Position numbers and translations under genes: made by a program. A stretch of DNA of 64,000 nucleotides from Candidatus Gastranaerophilales bacterium (GTDB lineage: Bacteria; Cyanobacteriota; Vampirovibrionia; Gastranaerophilales; Gastranaerophilaceae), in NCBI GenBank assembly GCA_944325635.1, contig CALVBD010000001.1, forward strand, positions 744,001 to 808,000. The letters are read 5' to 3'. The notes beneath the pieces are model-generated. The model searched no databases and was not told where the DNA came from. It was given only the letters and a program-made list of their open reading frames with translations. Below are positions 8,111 to 20,138 of the stretch, in pieces; position 1 is the stretch's first letter; each line of letters begins with the position of its first letter.

Positions 8111-10745
8111 ATACAAGTCCCTCGTCCGGTCCAACAACCTGTATGCCAAATTTCGTCCTGAATAAGTGCTTTACTGTATCCCCCTGGATTTCAAACATCA
8201 TTTTATTAAATAAGTCATACGCTTCGCGTTTGTATTCAATCAACGGATCTTTTTGCCCGTAAGCACGTAGGCCTATACCTTCTCTCAGCATATCAATATT
8301 ATGAAGGTGGTCAATCCATTTGTTATCCACAACGCGCAAAAGAATATCTTTTTCAAGATTTCTTATCACGTTATCGTCGCTGAAGGCTGTCTGTGGGACA
8401 AAGTTTGAATCATATTTTTCCACAACTTCGTTATAAAAATTGATAACTTCTTCTTCGTGGTTTCTGTATGCTTCTATTGCAAGAGTTTTAATCTTGTCAT
8501 AAATAGCTTCAAATCTTAACCCCTGAACATCTGAAACCGATACTCCTGCTAATTGCGGAATAACAGAATGGAGTTCTCGTATCATTGTCTGCAAATCCTC
8601 AAATATATATTCTTCAGGATTTTGTTCAGGAGAAATATAAGATTTTAGAAGTCTGTCGATTTCCTTTTCTATCATATAGTAAATATCTTCACTGAGGTTA
8701 TGTCCAAATAGAACTTTGCGACGCTGTGCGTAGAATTTTTCACGCTGAATATTCATAACATCGTCGTATTCAAGAACGCTTTTTCTTATATCAAAGTGGT
8801 AAGTTTCAACTTTCTTTTGAGCAGATTGAATTTGTCTTGTGATAAGCGGGTGTTCGATTGCAATATCTTCTTCGACATTCAATGCATTCATAAGACTTGT
8901 AATTTTATCTCCGCCGAAAATTCTCATTAAGTTATCTTCAAGTGAAAGGAAAAATCTTGTAGAACCCGGGTCACCCTGACGTGCGGCACGACCTCTGAGC
9001 TGGTTATCTATACGGCGTGATTCGTGGCGTTCCGTCCCGATTACGTGAAGCCCGCCGGCTTGAACAACTTTTGCGTGCTCTGCTTCAGTAATCTTTTTAG
9101 CGTTTGCCATTGCCTCGTTTTTCTTTTCTTCGTAATCAGGAGTATTTTCTGGCGTAATGCCCTGTCTTTCAAGTTCTTCTTTTGCCATATATTCAGCGTT
9201 ACCGCCTAAGAGAATATCTGTTCCGCGACCTGCCATATTAGTTGCAATTGTGACCGCACCGACACGCCCTGCCTGCGCGATTATGTATGCTTCTTTTTCG
9301 TGGTGTTTAGCATTCAAAACATTATGTTTAATTCCGCGCTGGGTTAAAAGATGCGACACATATTCAGATTTTTCAATGCTGATTGTACCAACAAGAACAG
9401 GACGTCCTATTTTATGCTGCGCAATAATATCTTCCACAACCGCGTTAAATTTCGCCTTTTCGGTTTTATAGATAACATCAGGATAATTCTTTCTGATATC
9501 AGGTTTGTTGGTCGGAATAGTCGTAACTTCAAGGTTATAAATTTTACCGAATTCTGCTTCTTCCGTCATCGCAGTACCTGTCATCCCTGATAATTTCGGG
9601 TAAAGTCTGAATAAATTCTGGAAAGTTATACTTGCAAGAGTCTGTGTTTCATCCTGAATTTTGACCCCTTCTTTAGCCTCAATTGCCTGATGCAGCCCGT
9701 CAGACCAGCGGCGACCTTCCATTAGACGCCCTGTAAATTCGTCAACAATCATAATTTCGCCGTTTCTGACAACGTAATCCGTATCGCGGATAAAGAGTTC
9801 TTTCGCTTTTAAAGCCTGCAGGAGGTGATGCGCGTACTGAGTATTAATATCAAACAAATCTTTAATCTGTAATAATTCTTGAGCGTGGTCAATGCCGTCT
9901 TCTGTCAAAATTACGTTTTTATTTTTTTCATCGACTTCGTAATCTTTATCCTTAGTCAATTGCGGCGCTATTTTTGCCATAAGCTGATATAGTTCAGCTG
10001 ATTTATCCAGACGTCCGCTTATGATAAGAGGGGTTCTGGCTTCATCAATCAAAATACTGTCGACTTCATCAATAATCGCATAATTGTAAGGTCTTTGAAC
10101 AAGCGCATCCGGAGATTGAGCCATATTATCACGAAGATAATCAAAACCAAATTCGTTATTGGTGCCATACGTGATATCGCAGTCGTAAGCGGCTTTTTTA
10201 GCGGCAAAATCTTCCATGGAACGTCCGCCGGAAAGAATTACGCCTACTGAAAGCCCGAGAAATTTATAAATTTTTCCCATCCACTCGCTGTCACGTTTTG
10301 CAAGGTAATCGTTAACAGTAATTACGTGAACGCCCTTGCCAGTTAATGCGTTCAAATATGCCGGAAGAGTTGCCACAAGGGTTTTACCTTCACCAGTTCT
10401 CATCTCTGCAATATGACCGTTATGCAAAAAATATCCGCCGATTAATTGTACGTCAAAGTGGCGCATATTCAAAACTCTTTTGCCAGCTTCTCTTACTGTT
10501 GCAAAAGCTTCAGGAAGGATTTTATCAAGCGCCTCCTTTTCAAGTTTTCTATCTGTTTTAAAATCCTTTGAGGTCGGGCGTTTGGCGAGAATTTCTTTAA
10601 ATTCATCGGTTTTTGCGCGGAGTTCCGCATCCGTCAATGCTGCAAACTGAGGCTCCAGTGCATTTATATGATCAACAATCCCCATCATGTGTTTAATCTT
10701 TTTTTCGTTAGGATCGCCGAGTATTTTTAATAAAAAATCAAGCAT
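8109..10745 (-). CDS. secA: Preprotein translocase ATPase SecA
   Basis: SecA drives export of unfolded preproteins through SecYEG. The 878-residue protein has Walker A in [14 protein letters not shown] (about residue 100), the DEAD-type box [14 protein letters not shown] (about 209), the ATPase motif [14 protein letters not shown] (about 493) and [15 protein letters not shown] (about 576), then helical scaffold and wing domains. It ends at GPDEGLV without the Cys-rich zinc-binding tail of E. coli-type SecA, a common variant. The start has a GAGAGGAAA ribosome site. The several signal-peptide proteins in this window are likely clients. Confidence 0.98.
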   Translation of the reverse strand: MLDFLLKILGDPNEKKIKHMMGIVDHINALEPQFAALTDAELRAKTDEFKEILAKRPTSKDFKTDRKLEKEALDKILPEAFATVREAGKRVLNMRHFDVQLIGGYFLHNGHIAEMRTGEGKTLVATLPAYLNALTGKGVHVITVNDYLAKRDSEWMGKIYKFLGLSVGVILSGGRSMEDFAAKKAAYDCDITYGTNNEFGFDYLRDNMAQSPDALVQRPYNYAIIDEVDSILIDEARTPLIISGRLDKSAELYQLMAKIAPQLTKDKDYEVDEKNKNVILTEDGIDHAQELLQIKDLFDINTQYAHHLLQALKAKELFIRDTDYVVRNGEIMIVDEFTGRLMEGRRWSDGLHQAIEAKEGVKIQDETQTLASITFQNLFRLYPKLSGMTGTAMTEEAEFGKIYNLEVTTIPTNKPDIRKNYPDVIYKTEKAKFNAVVEDIIAQHKIGRPVLVGTISIEKSEYVSHLLTQRGIKHNVLNAKHHEKEAYIIAQAGRVGAVTIATNMAGRGTDILLGGNAEYMAKEELERQGITPENTPDYEEKKNEAMANAKKITEAEHAKVVQAGGLHVIGTERHESRRIDNQLRGRAARQGDPGSTRFFLSLEDNLMRIFGGDKITSLMNALNVEEDIAIEHPLITRQIQSAQKKVETYHFDIRKSVLEYDDVMNIQREKFYAQRRKVLFGHNLSEDIYYMIEKEIDRLLKSYISPEQNPEEYIFEDLQTMIRELHSVIPQLAGVSVSDVQGLRFEAIYDKIKTLAIEAYRNHEEEVINFYNEVVEKYDSNFVPQTAFSDDNVIRNLEKDILLRVVDNKWIDHLHNIDMLREGIGLRAYGQKDPLIEYKREAYDLFNKMMFEIQGDTVKHLFRTKFGIQVVGPDEGLV

Positions 10746-10853
10746 TATAAAATTTTCCTCTCCAAAGTTGGTATCTTATGCACAAATTGTAGCATGGACA
10801 TAAGATTTTTTACAGAAGCTTAAGGAAAAAATAATATTTTAAACATCTATAAT

Positions 10854-11030
10854 ATGATGTCGCTTAATGAATTCGCATTCAAAAGTCTGCTGTTGACATC
10901 AGCAACGCAGAGCCGGATTGAAAACGGACTGGTTGATTTGAAATTTTCAACACTTGTTAAAATTGCTAATGCTTTAAATATTACTCCGTCAGAACTGCTG
11001 GAAGGTTTTGATTTCAGTTTTAAGCCTTAA
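10854..11030 (+). pseudogene. Truncated XRE-type regulator remnant
   Basis: The 58-codon frame reads SLNEFAFKS, then QSRIENGLVDLKFSTLVKIANAL and ITPSELLEGFDFSFKP. The recognition helix and C-terminal helices of an XRE domain are clear, but the first helix and its conserved Gly/Gln are missing or scrambled. It sits divergently from secA. Its TAA at 11028-11030 is also the first three bases of the left arm of element E1. It could be a short expressed peptide, but decay is more likely. Confidence 0.55.
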
Positions 11031-11560
11031 GGAAACAGACCGGTGCGCAAGTGGCACCGGTCTGTTTTATATATGGGGCTTGTGCAGCCCCAAGCCCCGC
11101 ACTGACATTCTTTTTCTTTTTTGCGATGAAAAGCGTGTTGCCGCCAGAGGGCAGAAGCATTCGCTATGCGTATGCGTGCCCGTTTAACGGCGGCAAGCAA
11201 GCAGGAGCTGGTGCGAAGCACTGGAGGGTTTTCTTTTTTACCCCTCACCCGCCCGCCAGTCCCCGCCAAAGACGGGGCGGGCACCCTCTCCCTCAAGGGG
11301 AGAGGGGATATGATTTACCTCCCTTGTAAAGGGAGGTGACGCGTTAGCGCCGGAGTGTTTTCATGCGAGCGTGTGCGCTAGCACGATAGCGAGCAAAAGA
11401 GGTTGAAGGTAAAGCCTTCAACTGCTTCCATTTGATTCTGCGGCGCACAGCGACGCTGTAATCTTTTGCGTTTTTCTCTTTCTTTGGTTCATTTCTTTCT
11501 CTTTTAATACGCAATAAAAGAGAAAGACTTGTGCCTTTTACGCACTTGACTATTTCCTTA
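11028..11560. repeat. Palindromic mosaic element E1
   Basis: This 533-base gene-free stretch shares a backbone with E2 (20139-20957) and E3 (27349-27844): a GGGGCTT-GTGCAGCCCC hairpin, a CTTTTTCTTTTTTGCGATG module, a GGTTGAAGG...CCTTCAAC hairpin, GCGGCGC..GCGACGCTG, and a closing CTTTCTCTTTTA..TAAAAGAGAAAG palindrome. The ends are imperfect inverted repeats starting TAAGGAAA and ending TTTCCTTA. A unit of the short GC-rich repeat (11300-11365) and CCCTCACCC...GGGGAGAGGGG are embedded. The left arm supplies the stop of the regulator remnant, the right arm the stop of the U32 gene. No coding region is supported. Confidence 0.82.
11033..11068 (+). terminator. Hairpin with U-run in the E1 left arm
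   Basis: The 14-base stem AAACAGACCGGTGC (33-46) pairs perfectly with the segment ending at 11067, loop GCAAGTG, followed by TTTTA. It would terminate plus-strand reading from the regulator remnant. Confidence 0.7.
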
Positions 11561-13210
11561 CCTTGTAAAAAACTTATTCAAAAGCACCGGTACATATTTT
11601 GCATTTAGTGCAGAAAAATCAAAAATAAATTCGTTTATTCCCGCTTTATACAGAGTATCCACATGTTCAAAATCTTCTAAAATCCTGTCTTCAAACATGT
11701 GCATTCTGCAAAAACCATCGCAGGTGAACGGGTAAATCTTATTCAATGAAGGATCTTTCAAGGCATAGCCGCCGCGGTGACACGGGGCTTTGCAGGATAA
11801 TCTTGAAATAATTGCACTGTCATTATTCAACGGGCATAATCCAAGGCTCGGAACCCTTATATTCCCGGCAATTGTATATTTGCGGTTAGGAATGATGTTC
11901 TTTATCTTTTTTACCGTTTTTATGGCGCTTTCCATATCCGTAAAAGATGTAAAATCTATCGCGTCTATCGGAGCAAGATTGTTTAAACATTTAATCGACA
12001 TGCTGTTCAATAAATTTATTCCCTGCCCTATCTCTATAGGCATTTCTTCCAAATCGGGATCGTTTATGACAAGCCAAAAATAGCCTATATTGTTAATTAT
12101 CAAAGATGACGGTACGGGTTCTGATAATAAAAGCTGTTTCCCGTATTCATAAACTCTGTCGAAATCACGTTCTATTAGTATTCTCGGAGTGGATAACTGA
12201 AAATCTATATTGTATTTAAGGCAGAATTTCTTAACTTTAGTAATAATTTCACTGAAACTGCTTGTCGAAAGGTCGCAGGTAGAGAGAATTTCGCCATATT
12301 CAATCGAATCCACCGGATTGAAGCCTATTTTTTTTATGTACTTTTCAAGCTCTTTCAACTGCTCAAGTTCTGAAAGCCGTAAATTTATTTTAAAATCATC
12401 CGGTTTTTGATATGTAATTTCCTTTTTAATCCGCGGACGCTGGATATCCCATTCAAAGTTTTGGATATTACGGCTGAATTTAAAATCCTTGCCCTCTGCC
12501 GACACCATATCACCTGAGAAGTGGTTTGTCTGGTAAATACTTTTTCTCACGTGTTTAAACGGCAGTTTCTGGTTTTTGAAGAGTTTTGGCTTAGCAAGAA
12601 TTTTTTCAATAAGTTCTATCGCTTCAAGAATTTCCTCCGAATTTGCAAACTTGCCTTTAATTACAACTTTATCAATAGCTTTGGATTTTTTTATATCCTC
12701 TGCACACCACGGAAGATTATCCGTATCAATCGCAAGAGGCAGATTGGTATACTTTTTAATCTTTGCGATATTCTTCATATAAATTTCTTCCGTAATAATG
12801 ATTTCATCGACTTTGTGGAAATTGCTGATAAAATCAATTCCGGCAATATTATGAATATCAAAATAGGAATCAACAATTACCTTGAACGGAAGATTGAAAA
12901 CTTTAATTGCCTCCAGTATTGCAAAACTGTTTATAAAAATTCCGTCAATACCGGCAGTTTTCAGAAATTTCAGCATCTTTTTTATCTCAGTGAGATTTTC
13001 CTCTGTTATATCGTGCTTAAAATTTATATAAATTCTGCAGTCGTTGCGTTTTGCGGCATCCACAAATTCTTTTACATACTCAAAGTTGTTATTCAAAAAC
13101 TTTTTATAATAAACATAATATTCCCTGCAAGATGTGGCTTTTGAAAACGTATCAATATCTTCCGGCTTTTTTACCGGGGACACTATCTTAATTTCCTTCA
13201 TAAAAAACAT
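11558..13210 (-). CDS. U32 family peptidase-like protein
   Basis: The product (550 residues from the ATG at 13210, which has AGGA about 10 bases upstream) has the U32 layout: an alpha/beta barrel-like first half with EIKIVSPV, YINFKHDI and IDGIFINS, and a late Cys-rich segment LCPLNND...SRLSCKAPCHRGGYALKD followed by FTCDGFCRMHMF. The Cys pattern and GGYALKD/DGFCRMH motif are those of YhbU/RlhA/TrhP-type proteins, several of which act in 23S rRNA or tRNA hydroxylation rather than proteolysis. Which role applies here cannot be read. The gene ends in the right arm of element E1. Confidence 0.78.
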   Translation of the reverse strand: MFFMKEIKIVSPVKKPEDIDTFSKATSCREYYVYYKKFLNNNFEYVKEFVDAAKRNDCRIYINFKHDITEENLTEIKKMLKFLKTAGIDGIFINSFAILEAIKVFNLPFKVIVDSYFDIHNIAGIDFISNFHKVDEIIITEEIYMKNIAKIKKYTNLPLAIDTDNLPWCAEDIKKSKAIDKVVIKGKFANSEEILEAIELIEKILAKPKLFKNQKLPFKHVRKSIYQTNHFSGDMVSAEGKDFKFSRNIQNFEWDIQRPRIKKEITYQKPDDFKINLRLSELEQLKELEKYIKKIGFNPVDSIEYGEILSTCDLSTSSFSEIITKVKKFCLKYNIDFQLSTPRILIERDFDRVYEYGKQLLLSEPVPSSLIINNIGYFWLVINDPDLEEMPIEIGQGINLLNSMSIKCLNNLAPIDAIDFTSFTDMESAIKTVKKIKNIIPNRKYTIAGNIRVPSLGLCPLNNDSAIISRLSCKAPCHRGGYALKDPSLNKIYPFTCDGFCRMHMFEDRILEDFEHVDTLYKAGINEFIFDFSALNAKYVPVLLNKFFTR

Positions 13211-13395
13211 TATAAATCCTAACCGTACAAATAAGTCCTCCAAAAAATTTATTTTAACATTTCTTAATAAATAGTGATAATTCGGGCAATTTTCGTGGAA
13301 TAAAATACTTAGTATATATATAAGGAATATTTAGGATATTAGATACTTTCTCATAGGAAAAAAGGATATACACACTATTTAGGGAGGTCATTCAC

Positions 13396-13635
13396 ATGGC
13401 AATAGGTGCTGAGGACTACATTGACCAACTGCTGGTCAAAAAATATGCAGATGAAAAAGTTGACAATCACGATAATATGGAATCAATGGTTGACCCTAAT
13501 AAAATGATGGGCGCAATGAATGATTATGCAAGTATGTATCGCAATATGATGATGCTGAAACAACGTTTAAATATTGCTTGCTATGCAGTAAACGCCAAAA
13601 ACGCCAGATATCAGCGTACTCCGCAAGGATATTAA
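13396..13635 (+). CDS. Small conserved-looking protein of unknown function
   Basis: A 79-residue acidic protein with a strong AGGGAGG ribosome site. It begins MAIGAEDYIDQLLVKKYADEK and has a Met-rich middle (DPNKMMGAMNDYASMYRNMMMLKQR) that could form an amphipathic helix. There is no signal peptide, membrane segment or known motif. It sits alone between a divergent U32 gene and maf. I do not recognise the family. Confidence 0.7.
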   Translation: MAIGAEDYIDQLLVKKYADEKVDNHDNMESMVDPNKMMGAMNDYASMYRNMMMLKQRLNIACYAVNAKNARYQRTPQGY

Positions 13636-13690
13636 TACTAAGTTTTAATGTTTCTTTTTTCTGATATAATTAGGAAAAAGGAACGGAACT

Positions 13691-14248
13691 ATGGGAAAAA
13701 TTATCTTGGCGTCTTCTTCTCCCAGAAGACAGGATATCTTAAGACAAAACAATTACAAATTTGAAATTATTCCGTCCCCGTATGTCGAAGATCATACTCA
13801 GACGGATTTTTCTTATGAATTTATAGAAACTCTTGCGGGGAATAAGGCATTAGCGGTTCTTCCGCTGGTCAAAGAACCTTGTAAAATAATAGGGGCAGAT
13901 ACTGTTGTCGTATTAGACGGAAAAATTCTCGGCAAACCTGACGGGGAAAAAGGAGCTGTCGAGATGTTGAAAAAACTTTCAGGACATAAACATCAGGTCG
14001 TGACATCTGTTGTTGTAGTAGATGCGCCGAAGGGCACAATTAAGAAAAAATCAGTTACAAGTGATGTGGAATTTGAAAGCCTTACGGATGAGCAGATAGA
14101 ATTTTACGTCAAAAACTTTAAACCGTTTGATAAAGCAGGTTCTTACGGGATACAAGAGATGCCTGAAGGGTATATAAAATCGTATTCAGGCAGTTTAGAA
14201 AATATAATAGGACTTTGTCCAGAAGCGGTTGCTGAACTTTTAAAATAA
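13691..14248 (+). CDS. maf: Maf-family nucleoside triphosphate pyrophosphatase
   Basis: Maf proteins hydrolyse non-canonical nucleotides such as dTTP/UTP or modified bases to monophosphates (house-cleaning). The 185-residue length fits. The signature ILASSSPRRQDIL opens the protein, ADTVVVLDGKILGKP is about residue 75, and KAGSYGIQ about 150 is the last active-site segment. Subfamily, and so preferred nucleotide, is uncertain. A short imperfect hairpin with a T-run (about 14250-14290) follows. Confidence 0.95.
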   Translation: MGKIILASSSPRRQDILRQNNYKFEIIPSPYVEDHTQTDFSYEFIETLAGNKALAVLPLVKEPCKIIGADTVVVLDGKILGKPDGEKGAVEMLKKLSGHKHQVVTSVVVVDAPKGTIKKKSVTSDVEFESLTDEQIEFYVKNFKPFDKAGSYGIQEMPEGYIKSYSGSLENIIGLCPEAVAELLK

Positions 14249-14293
14249 AAACAGACCCGTGCCAAAGACACAAAGTCTATTTTTATTTTTGTA

Positions 14294-17200
14294 TTATTTT
14301 GCAATCAGTGATAATTTTGAGCCTGTCTCCGCTTTTTTCTGCTGTGCATACGGATTTGATACAAAATTATACTGAGGGTTATATAGCTGTCTTGCCCTGC
14401 CGGAAAAAGAAGTTTTCTTATCAGCAGCCATTTTTTTGATTTTTCTGAATGTATTGTTATCCTCCGGTGCTGGAGATTTAATTGCAGCCTGAATTGCTTT
14501 CAGTTTATCAATGTCAGCTTGAACATGTTTTGGCACGTGATAAAGAACAAGAGTATTATCCTTTAAGATAATCGGAGATTTTTCATCATAATGAGAGATA
14601 TAATAATGATTACCTTCCTGTTTAACCACAAATTTCTCATTCGGATCCGCAGCATTTACAAATTCTGTACCGGCCGGTAGCCCTGCTTTCAAACCACATT
14701 GCTCATTGTCATCAAAATCAAGAGTTATACCACCAATACTTACAGGATACTTGGCTGGATCATTATATTTATCAAAATCGTGCGTTACACCTACTGTATT
14801 AAATACAGAAACTGCCATTCTGCCATCAGTGCTGTGTCGCAAGATTGCAGGTAATTTAATTTCAATATCATTACCATCCTGCTGGAATTTACCTCCCTGA
14901 AGCTGTAACAATACTGGTGCACCATTATTTAAAGCCTGAAGCTCCGGACGTTTACGCAAAGCCATTATGGAATCAAATTCAGCTTTATGTTTTTTTATAA
15001 AATCGAGTCCGTACGGTTCATCTTCAAGCCATTCGTGATGGATTACAGAACGGTTCTGAAGATATATATTTCTGGTTAACTCTTCATATCCGGTAGAACC
15101 TATATCATCACCAGCATACATTGTCGGAATACCAGGCAATGCAACAAGGAATTTCATAATCCCGAGCATTTTGGAAATCGCAGGGTCTATACACATATAG
15201 AAGGTTGTTTTCTTTAATTCATCTTCAAGCGCTTTTGAAATTTCCAACCCGTGTTTTGCCTTTGCCTGATTAACAACTGTCTGAATGGTTATATCAAACG
15301 GACGGGTACCAAAAGCATCTGCTTCAAAGTTTTTACCGAGATAATTCCCGTTTGCAAGATCACTGATTGAAGGAGCTAGTGCTTTATATATTCTATCACG
15401 ATATTCTCCGGTAATTGATCCTCTTTTTTCAATTTCGGCAAGCGCACGGCCAAAGGCATTATTCAAAGCATCACCCATTGCAATAGCTTTAGTGCTTTTT
15501 CTCATAAAGTTAAACTTATCAACTTCCTGTTTTTCTACATTCCCGAAAAATCTGTTGTTAAGCACTCTGAAAGCTTTTTCTTTTTCCTGGTATGCTTCAT
15601 CATGAATACTCATGCCATGAGAATTTTTATTAAGATTAGGTGAATAGAACAGCTTGCTGTCTAAAGCCATCATGTGAAGCGCTCTAGGTTTATCATGGTT
15701 ATCTACAAAGTTATAAGAATAGATTATTGAATCAAGAGGTCCTGAATGTAAAAAGTCTGATCCGCTCTTTTTAAATAAGTCATATATCTTTGTACCTTGA
15801 AAAACGCCACGGTCTTCATATTTTTCATAACTTTTTGAGAAAATTCCCGCAACATCAGTGAAGAAATAATTATAGTTTGCAGTAGACGTTACGCCTGTTT
15901 CTCTCAGAAACTTCATAAGGACATCTTTTTCAAGGAAATATTTATTTGAAGCCCAGCCTGCACCGGTGCCATACAAAGTGCCGACATCTGTAATCTCTGC
16001 AACCAGATAAGAATTAGGGTTGACTTTATATATTTCATTAGCAAATTTTTTCCAGAAGGCTGTAACCTGAGCCCAGCTCTTTTCAAAAGATGTTCTTCTA
16101 TTTAACAGAGAATCTTTATCCGCAACATCTTTTGCAGCATCAATTCTCCAGTCCAAACCGGCTTGTGTTCTGTCAACAACCATCTCTGCAAGTCTGAAAC
16201 TTGCTAAATTTGTACCCTCTATCATCTTATAGAGAGCTTCGGTAAGGAGTTTTCTATCCTGCTCACTTATTGCCGGAATACCTTTGTGTGTAAGATCTTT
16301 ACCGCGAAGTCTGTTTATAAGAGATAACGCTTCATCTTCCGGACAGGTAGGATATATACCGAGTGCCTGCATTGAAGTTTTTTTCAATTTATCATAATCA
16401 TAAGCTATACCGCCGTCATCTTTGATTTTAACTTCAGCATTAGGGAAAAGACCTTTTACTATTGCAAATTTAGCTATTTCCGGAGCTATTATCGGCAACA
16501 CATATTTACCATATTTGCTTGCATTCTCATTTGCTGCGTAAAGTCTTTGCTCCGGTGAAAGTTTTTCATCAAGTCTTTTCAGGATATCCTGTGCAAAATC
16601 ACTCATTTCACGCTCATACAATTTATTCATCTTATTATAAGCATTTTTATATTCTTCTGTCAGATGCGGATTGTCAAGCTTCATCAACTCGAAACGAGAT
16701 TTACCGATTTGAGATTCATCTGTTGCGCGTTTTGTAAGATATGGAGAAGCAAATACTGCAGCAATATTATCTCCGAATTCTATAGAATCAAGAGGCATAT
16801 CCATCATCTGCTGAATTGTTATATCTTTAAAGCTTTCTTTATTATTATCGCCTTTAACCTTGTAAACGCCTTTCAGAACATTCCTGATTGCTTTTTCATT
16901 CAACACCAATTCTGTAGATGCAGGCATTGTACCGTTTTTCACTTCTTCACGTATCAATGCCATTATGTCAGAAGCATCTTTAGAACCCAAATCTTTAAGG
17001 TTCTGCGCAACATACAGGTTCAAAATCTGATTGGTTTTCTTTGTCCAGTAACTTGCCGAGGTAATAGCATAATCCTTAACTTCACAGTTTTTACGATGAA
17101 TCATTTCCTTATATTCGTTACGTTTTTCAAGCGGTATATGATCTTTCGCATATTGTGAATTGTAATTTGAATATGAGTAATTTAATTTAGCTACGTCAAC

Positions 17201-18601
17201 ATTTGCATCCCAGTCTTCTTTGTTACCTTCAAATTTTTCTTCATAATTGAAGTTTTCAAATTTTGAAAGAACTCTTGTTCCTTCATAAGAATCCATATGG
17301 AAATAGTTACCATCAGGTCTTGTGTTATTAAGAGCGTTCAAACGCTTAACATTATCAAGATAAACAGCTGGATCAATCTCGTGAGAATAAAGAATTACAG
17401 TATCATTATGTGTTACCTTATGATAAGGATTGCCGGTATCAAGTTTCGAATATGATTGCAGACGTTTGGAATTGCTTGATTTTTCGTCAGCATTTACAAG
17501 CTCGCGATCAAGTATCTGGATATAAGTCGGACTCTTAGGATCGTATTTGTCGCCCTGTTCACCTTTACCGTTCCATACAGGAGCCTTTTTCCATGTTATT
17601 TTTCCTGAAGGATGCTGTGTAAATATATACGGTGAATTCACAACTTTATGTGATATAAAGTTTTTCTTTTCACTTAATACACCCAATAATAGCGGGCCCT
17701 GATCCAAATCTGCTCTAAACCAGTTATAGGCATAGGATTTTTTACCCCACTTTAACATGTGTTGGAAATGAATACCCTCAAGGCCTTCATTACATAATGC
17801 CGCATCGGAAACAAGATTTTTATCTTTTATAAATAACTTTTTCTGTAAAGAAGCATAATTATCAATATTTCCGAGAGATTGTGCTATCTGGAAGAAGTTT
17901 TTGCCCCAATATGAATGCGGCGTCAGACTGTCATCAGTTGCAAACGGAGTAAGAAAAATTTTCGAATACTGATCAAGTTTTCCTGCGTCCAAATCATGTT
18001 CAATACCTGCTAATGAACCGCCGACTTTATTTGAAAAATGTTTTGTACTTTTTACGGCATCTACATATTTTATATTCGGAACTATATTCCCATCCTCATC
18101 GTAGGCATACATAGCGTTATATGCATCAGGAACTGCAAGAATACCGCCGCCGCCGCGCGTACCCCTTGTTCTGCCCGGAGTAACTATGTTAAATATTAAA
18201 TGAGAACGGGAGCCGTTATTTGTAAAATCTATAACATCACCTGCATCAACATCATATTTTAGAGTATGATTCGGATTATTTTTCGGAGTGAGTCTGTAGT
18301 GATATGCAAACGGGGTATCCGCATTGAGGTTATAGTTTTCGGCAAGGTTTATCCTGTTCGGTCCGCACTGAAGCTTAATAGACTCGCTGTTTTTATCAAA
18401 ATTCTTTAATGCTCGGCTGTTTTTATAATTTCCGTGTCCGTCATCTTCTACTGCGCATAACTCAAGGTAACAATCATAATTATGATCGTCAAATGTATAA
18501 TTAAATTCATACATGTTATGTCCAAGATCAGACTTAACAGGTGTATATCCCTTAAATGCAATGCCGTTATTGGCATGATTTTTTTCAAAATTTACTTTCA
18601 C
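14294..18601 (-). CDS. Very large GH13-type alpha-glucan enzyme (alpha-amylase family), cytoplasmic
   Basis: The catalytic motifs of family GH13 are visible: WRIDAAKD (nucleophile Asp, about residue 815), YLVAEITD (acid/base Glu, about 865) and FVDNHDKPR (transition-state Asp, about 967), followed by IPTMYAGDDIGSTG. At 1435 residues it is two to three times the usual size; hundreds of residues precede the first clear catalytic motif. GTG at 18601 is the best start because AAGGAG lies 5-6 bases upstream. There is no signal peptide. The N-terminus MKVNFEKNHANNGIAFKGY carries the F-K-G tag seen on unrelated proteins here. The likely role is glycogen or maltodextrin turnover with the GH77 at 53644; exact activity is unknown. 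Confidence 0.85.
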   Translation of the reverse strand: MKVNFEKNHANNGIAFKGYTPVKSDLGHNMYEFNYTFDDHNYDCYLELCAVEDDGHGNYKNSRALKNFDKNSESIKLQCGPNRINLAENYNLNADTPFAYHYRLTPKNNPNHTLKYDVDAGDVIDFTNNGSRSHLIFNIVTPGRTRGTRGGGGILAVPDAYNAMYAYDEDGNIVPNIKYVDAVKSTKHFSNKVGGSLAGIEHDLDAGKLDQYSKIFLTPFATDDSLTPHSYWGKNFFQIAQSLGNIDNYASLQKKLFIKDKNLVSDAALCNEGLEGIHFQHMLKWGKKSYAYNWFRADLDQGPLLLGVLSEKKNFISHKVVNSPYIFTQHPSGKITWKKAPVWNGKGEQGDKYDPKSPTYIQILDRELVNADEKSSNSKRLQSYSKLDTGNPYHKVTHNDTVILYSHEIDPAVYLDNVKRLNALNNTRPDGNYFHMDSYEGTRVLSKFENFNYEEKFEGNKEDWDANVDVAKLNYSYSNYNSQYAKDHIPLEKRNEYKEMIHRKNCEVKDYAITSASYWTKKTNQILNLYVAQNLKDLGSKDASDIMALIREEVKNGTMPASTELVLNEKAIRNVLKGVYKVKGDNNKESFKDITIQQMMDMPLDSIEFGDNIAAVFASPYLTKRATDESQIGKSRFELMKLDNPHLTEEYKNAYNKMNKLYEREMSDFAQDILKRLDEKLSPEQRLYAANENASKYGKYVLPIIAPEIAKFAIVKGLFPNAEVKIKDDGGIAYDYDKLKKTSMQALGIYPTCPEDEALSLINRLRGKDLTHKGIPAISEQDRKLLTEALYKMIEGTNLASFRLAEMVVDRTQAGLDWRIDAAKDVADKDSLLNRRTSFEKSWAQVTAFWKKFANEIYKVNPNSYLVAEITDVGTLYGTGAGWASNKYFLEKDVLMKFLRETGVTSTANYNYFFTDVAGIFSKSYEKYEDRGVFQGTKIYDLFKKSGSDFLHSGPLDSIIYSYNFVDNHDKPRALHMMALDSKLFYSPNLNKNSHGMSIHDEAYQEKEKAFRVLNNRFFGNVEKQEVDKFNFMRKSTKAIAMGDALNNAFGRALAEIEKRGSITGEYRDRIYKALAPSISDLANGNYLGKNFEADAFGTRPFDITIQTVVNQAKAKHGLEISKALEDELKKTTFYMCIDPAISKMLGIMKFLVALPGIPTMYAGDDIGSTGYEELTRNIYLQNRSVIHHEWLEDEPYGLDFIKKHKAEFDSIMALRKRPELQALNNGAPVLLQLQGGKFQQDGNDIEIKLPAILRHSTDGRMAVSVFNTVGVTHDFDKYNDPAKYPVSIGGITLDFDDNEQCGLKAGLPAGTEFVNAADPNEKFVVKQEGNHYYISHYDEKSPIILKDNTLVLYHVPKHVQADIDKLKAIQAAIKSPAPEDNNTFRKIKKMAADKKTSFSGRARQLYNPQYNFVSNPYAQQKKAETGSKLSLIAK

Positions 18602-18698
18602 AAACACTCCTTACTTCTGTCAATATAACAAACGTGAATACAAAAGTTTGCCAAAGGAAACCATTATATTAAGAAATTTTTACATAAACAAACCCTGA

Positions 18699-20081
<1,383 letters not shown>

Positions 20082-20092
20082 AATATTTATCT

Positions 20093-20134
20093 AAATCAGT
20101 CGGCCGCATTTTTCAAATGCGGCCGACTGATTTT
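20093..20134 (+). terminator. Strong rho-independent terminator of ahcY
   Basis: A 19-base perfect stem (20093-20111 with 20115-20133), loop TTC, GC-rich core CGGCCGCATTT and a T-run on both strands. Confidence 0.93.
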
Positions 20135-20138
20135 ATAA

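Noticed and set aside
12521-13144. A 207-codon open frame on the plus strand
   Set aside because: It lies wholly opposite the U32 gene, is Phe/Ile/Asn-rich as expected for the complement of an AT-rich gene, and has no ribosome site.
16664-17158. A 164-codon open frame on the plus strand
   Set aside because: It is opposite the GH13 gene, Cys/His/Phe-rich noise without a ribosome site or known motif.
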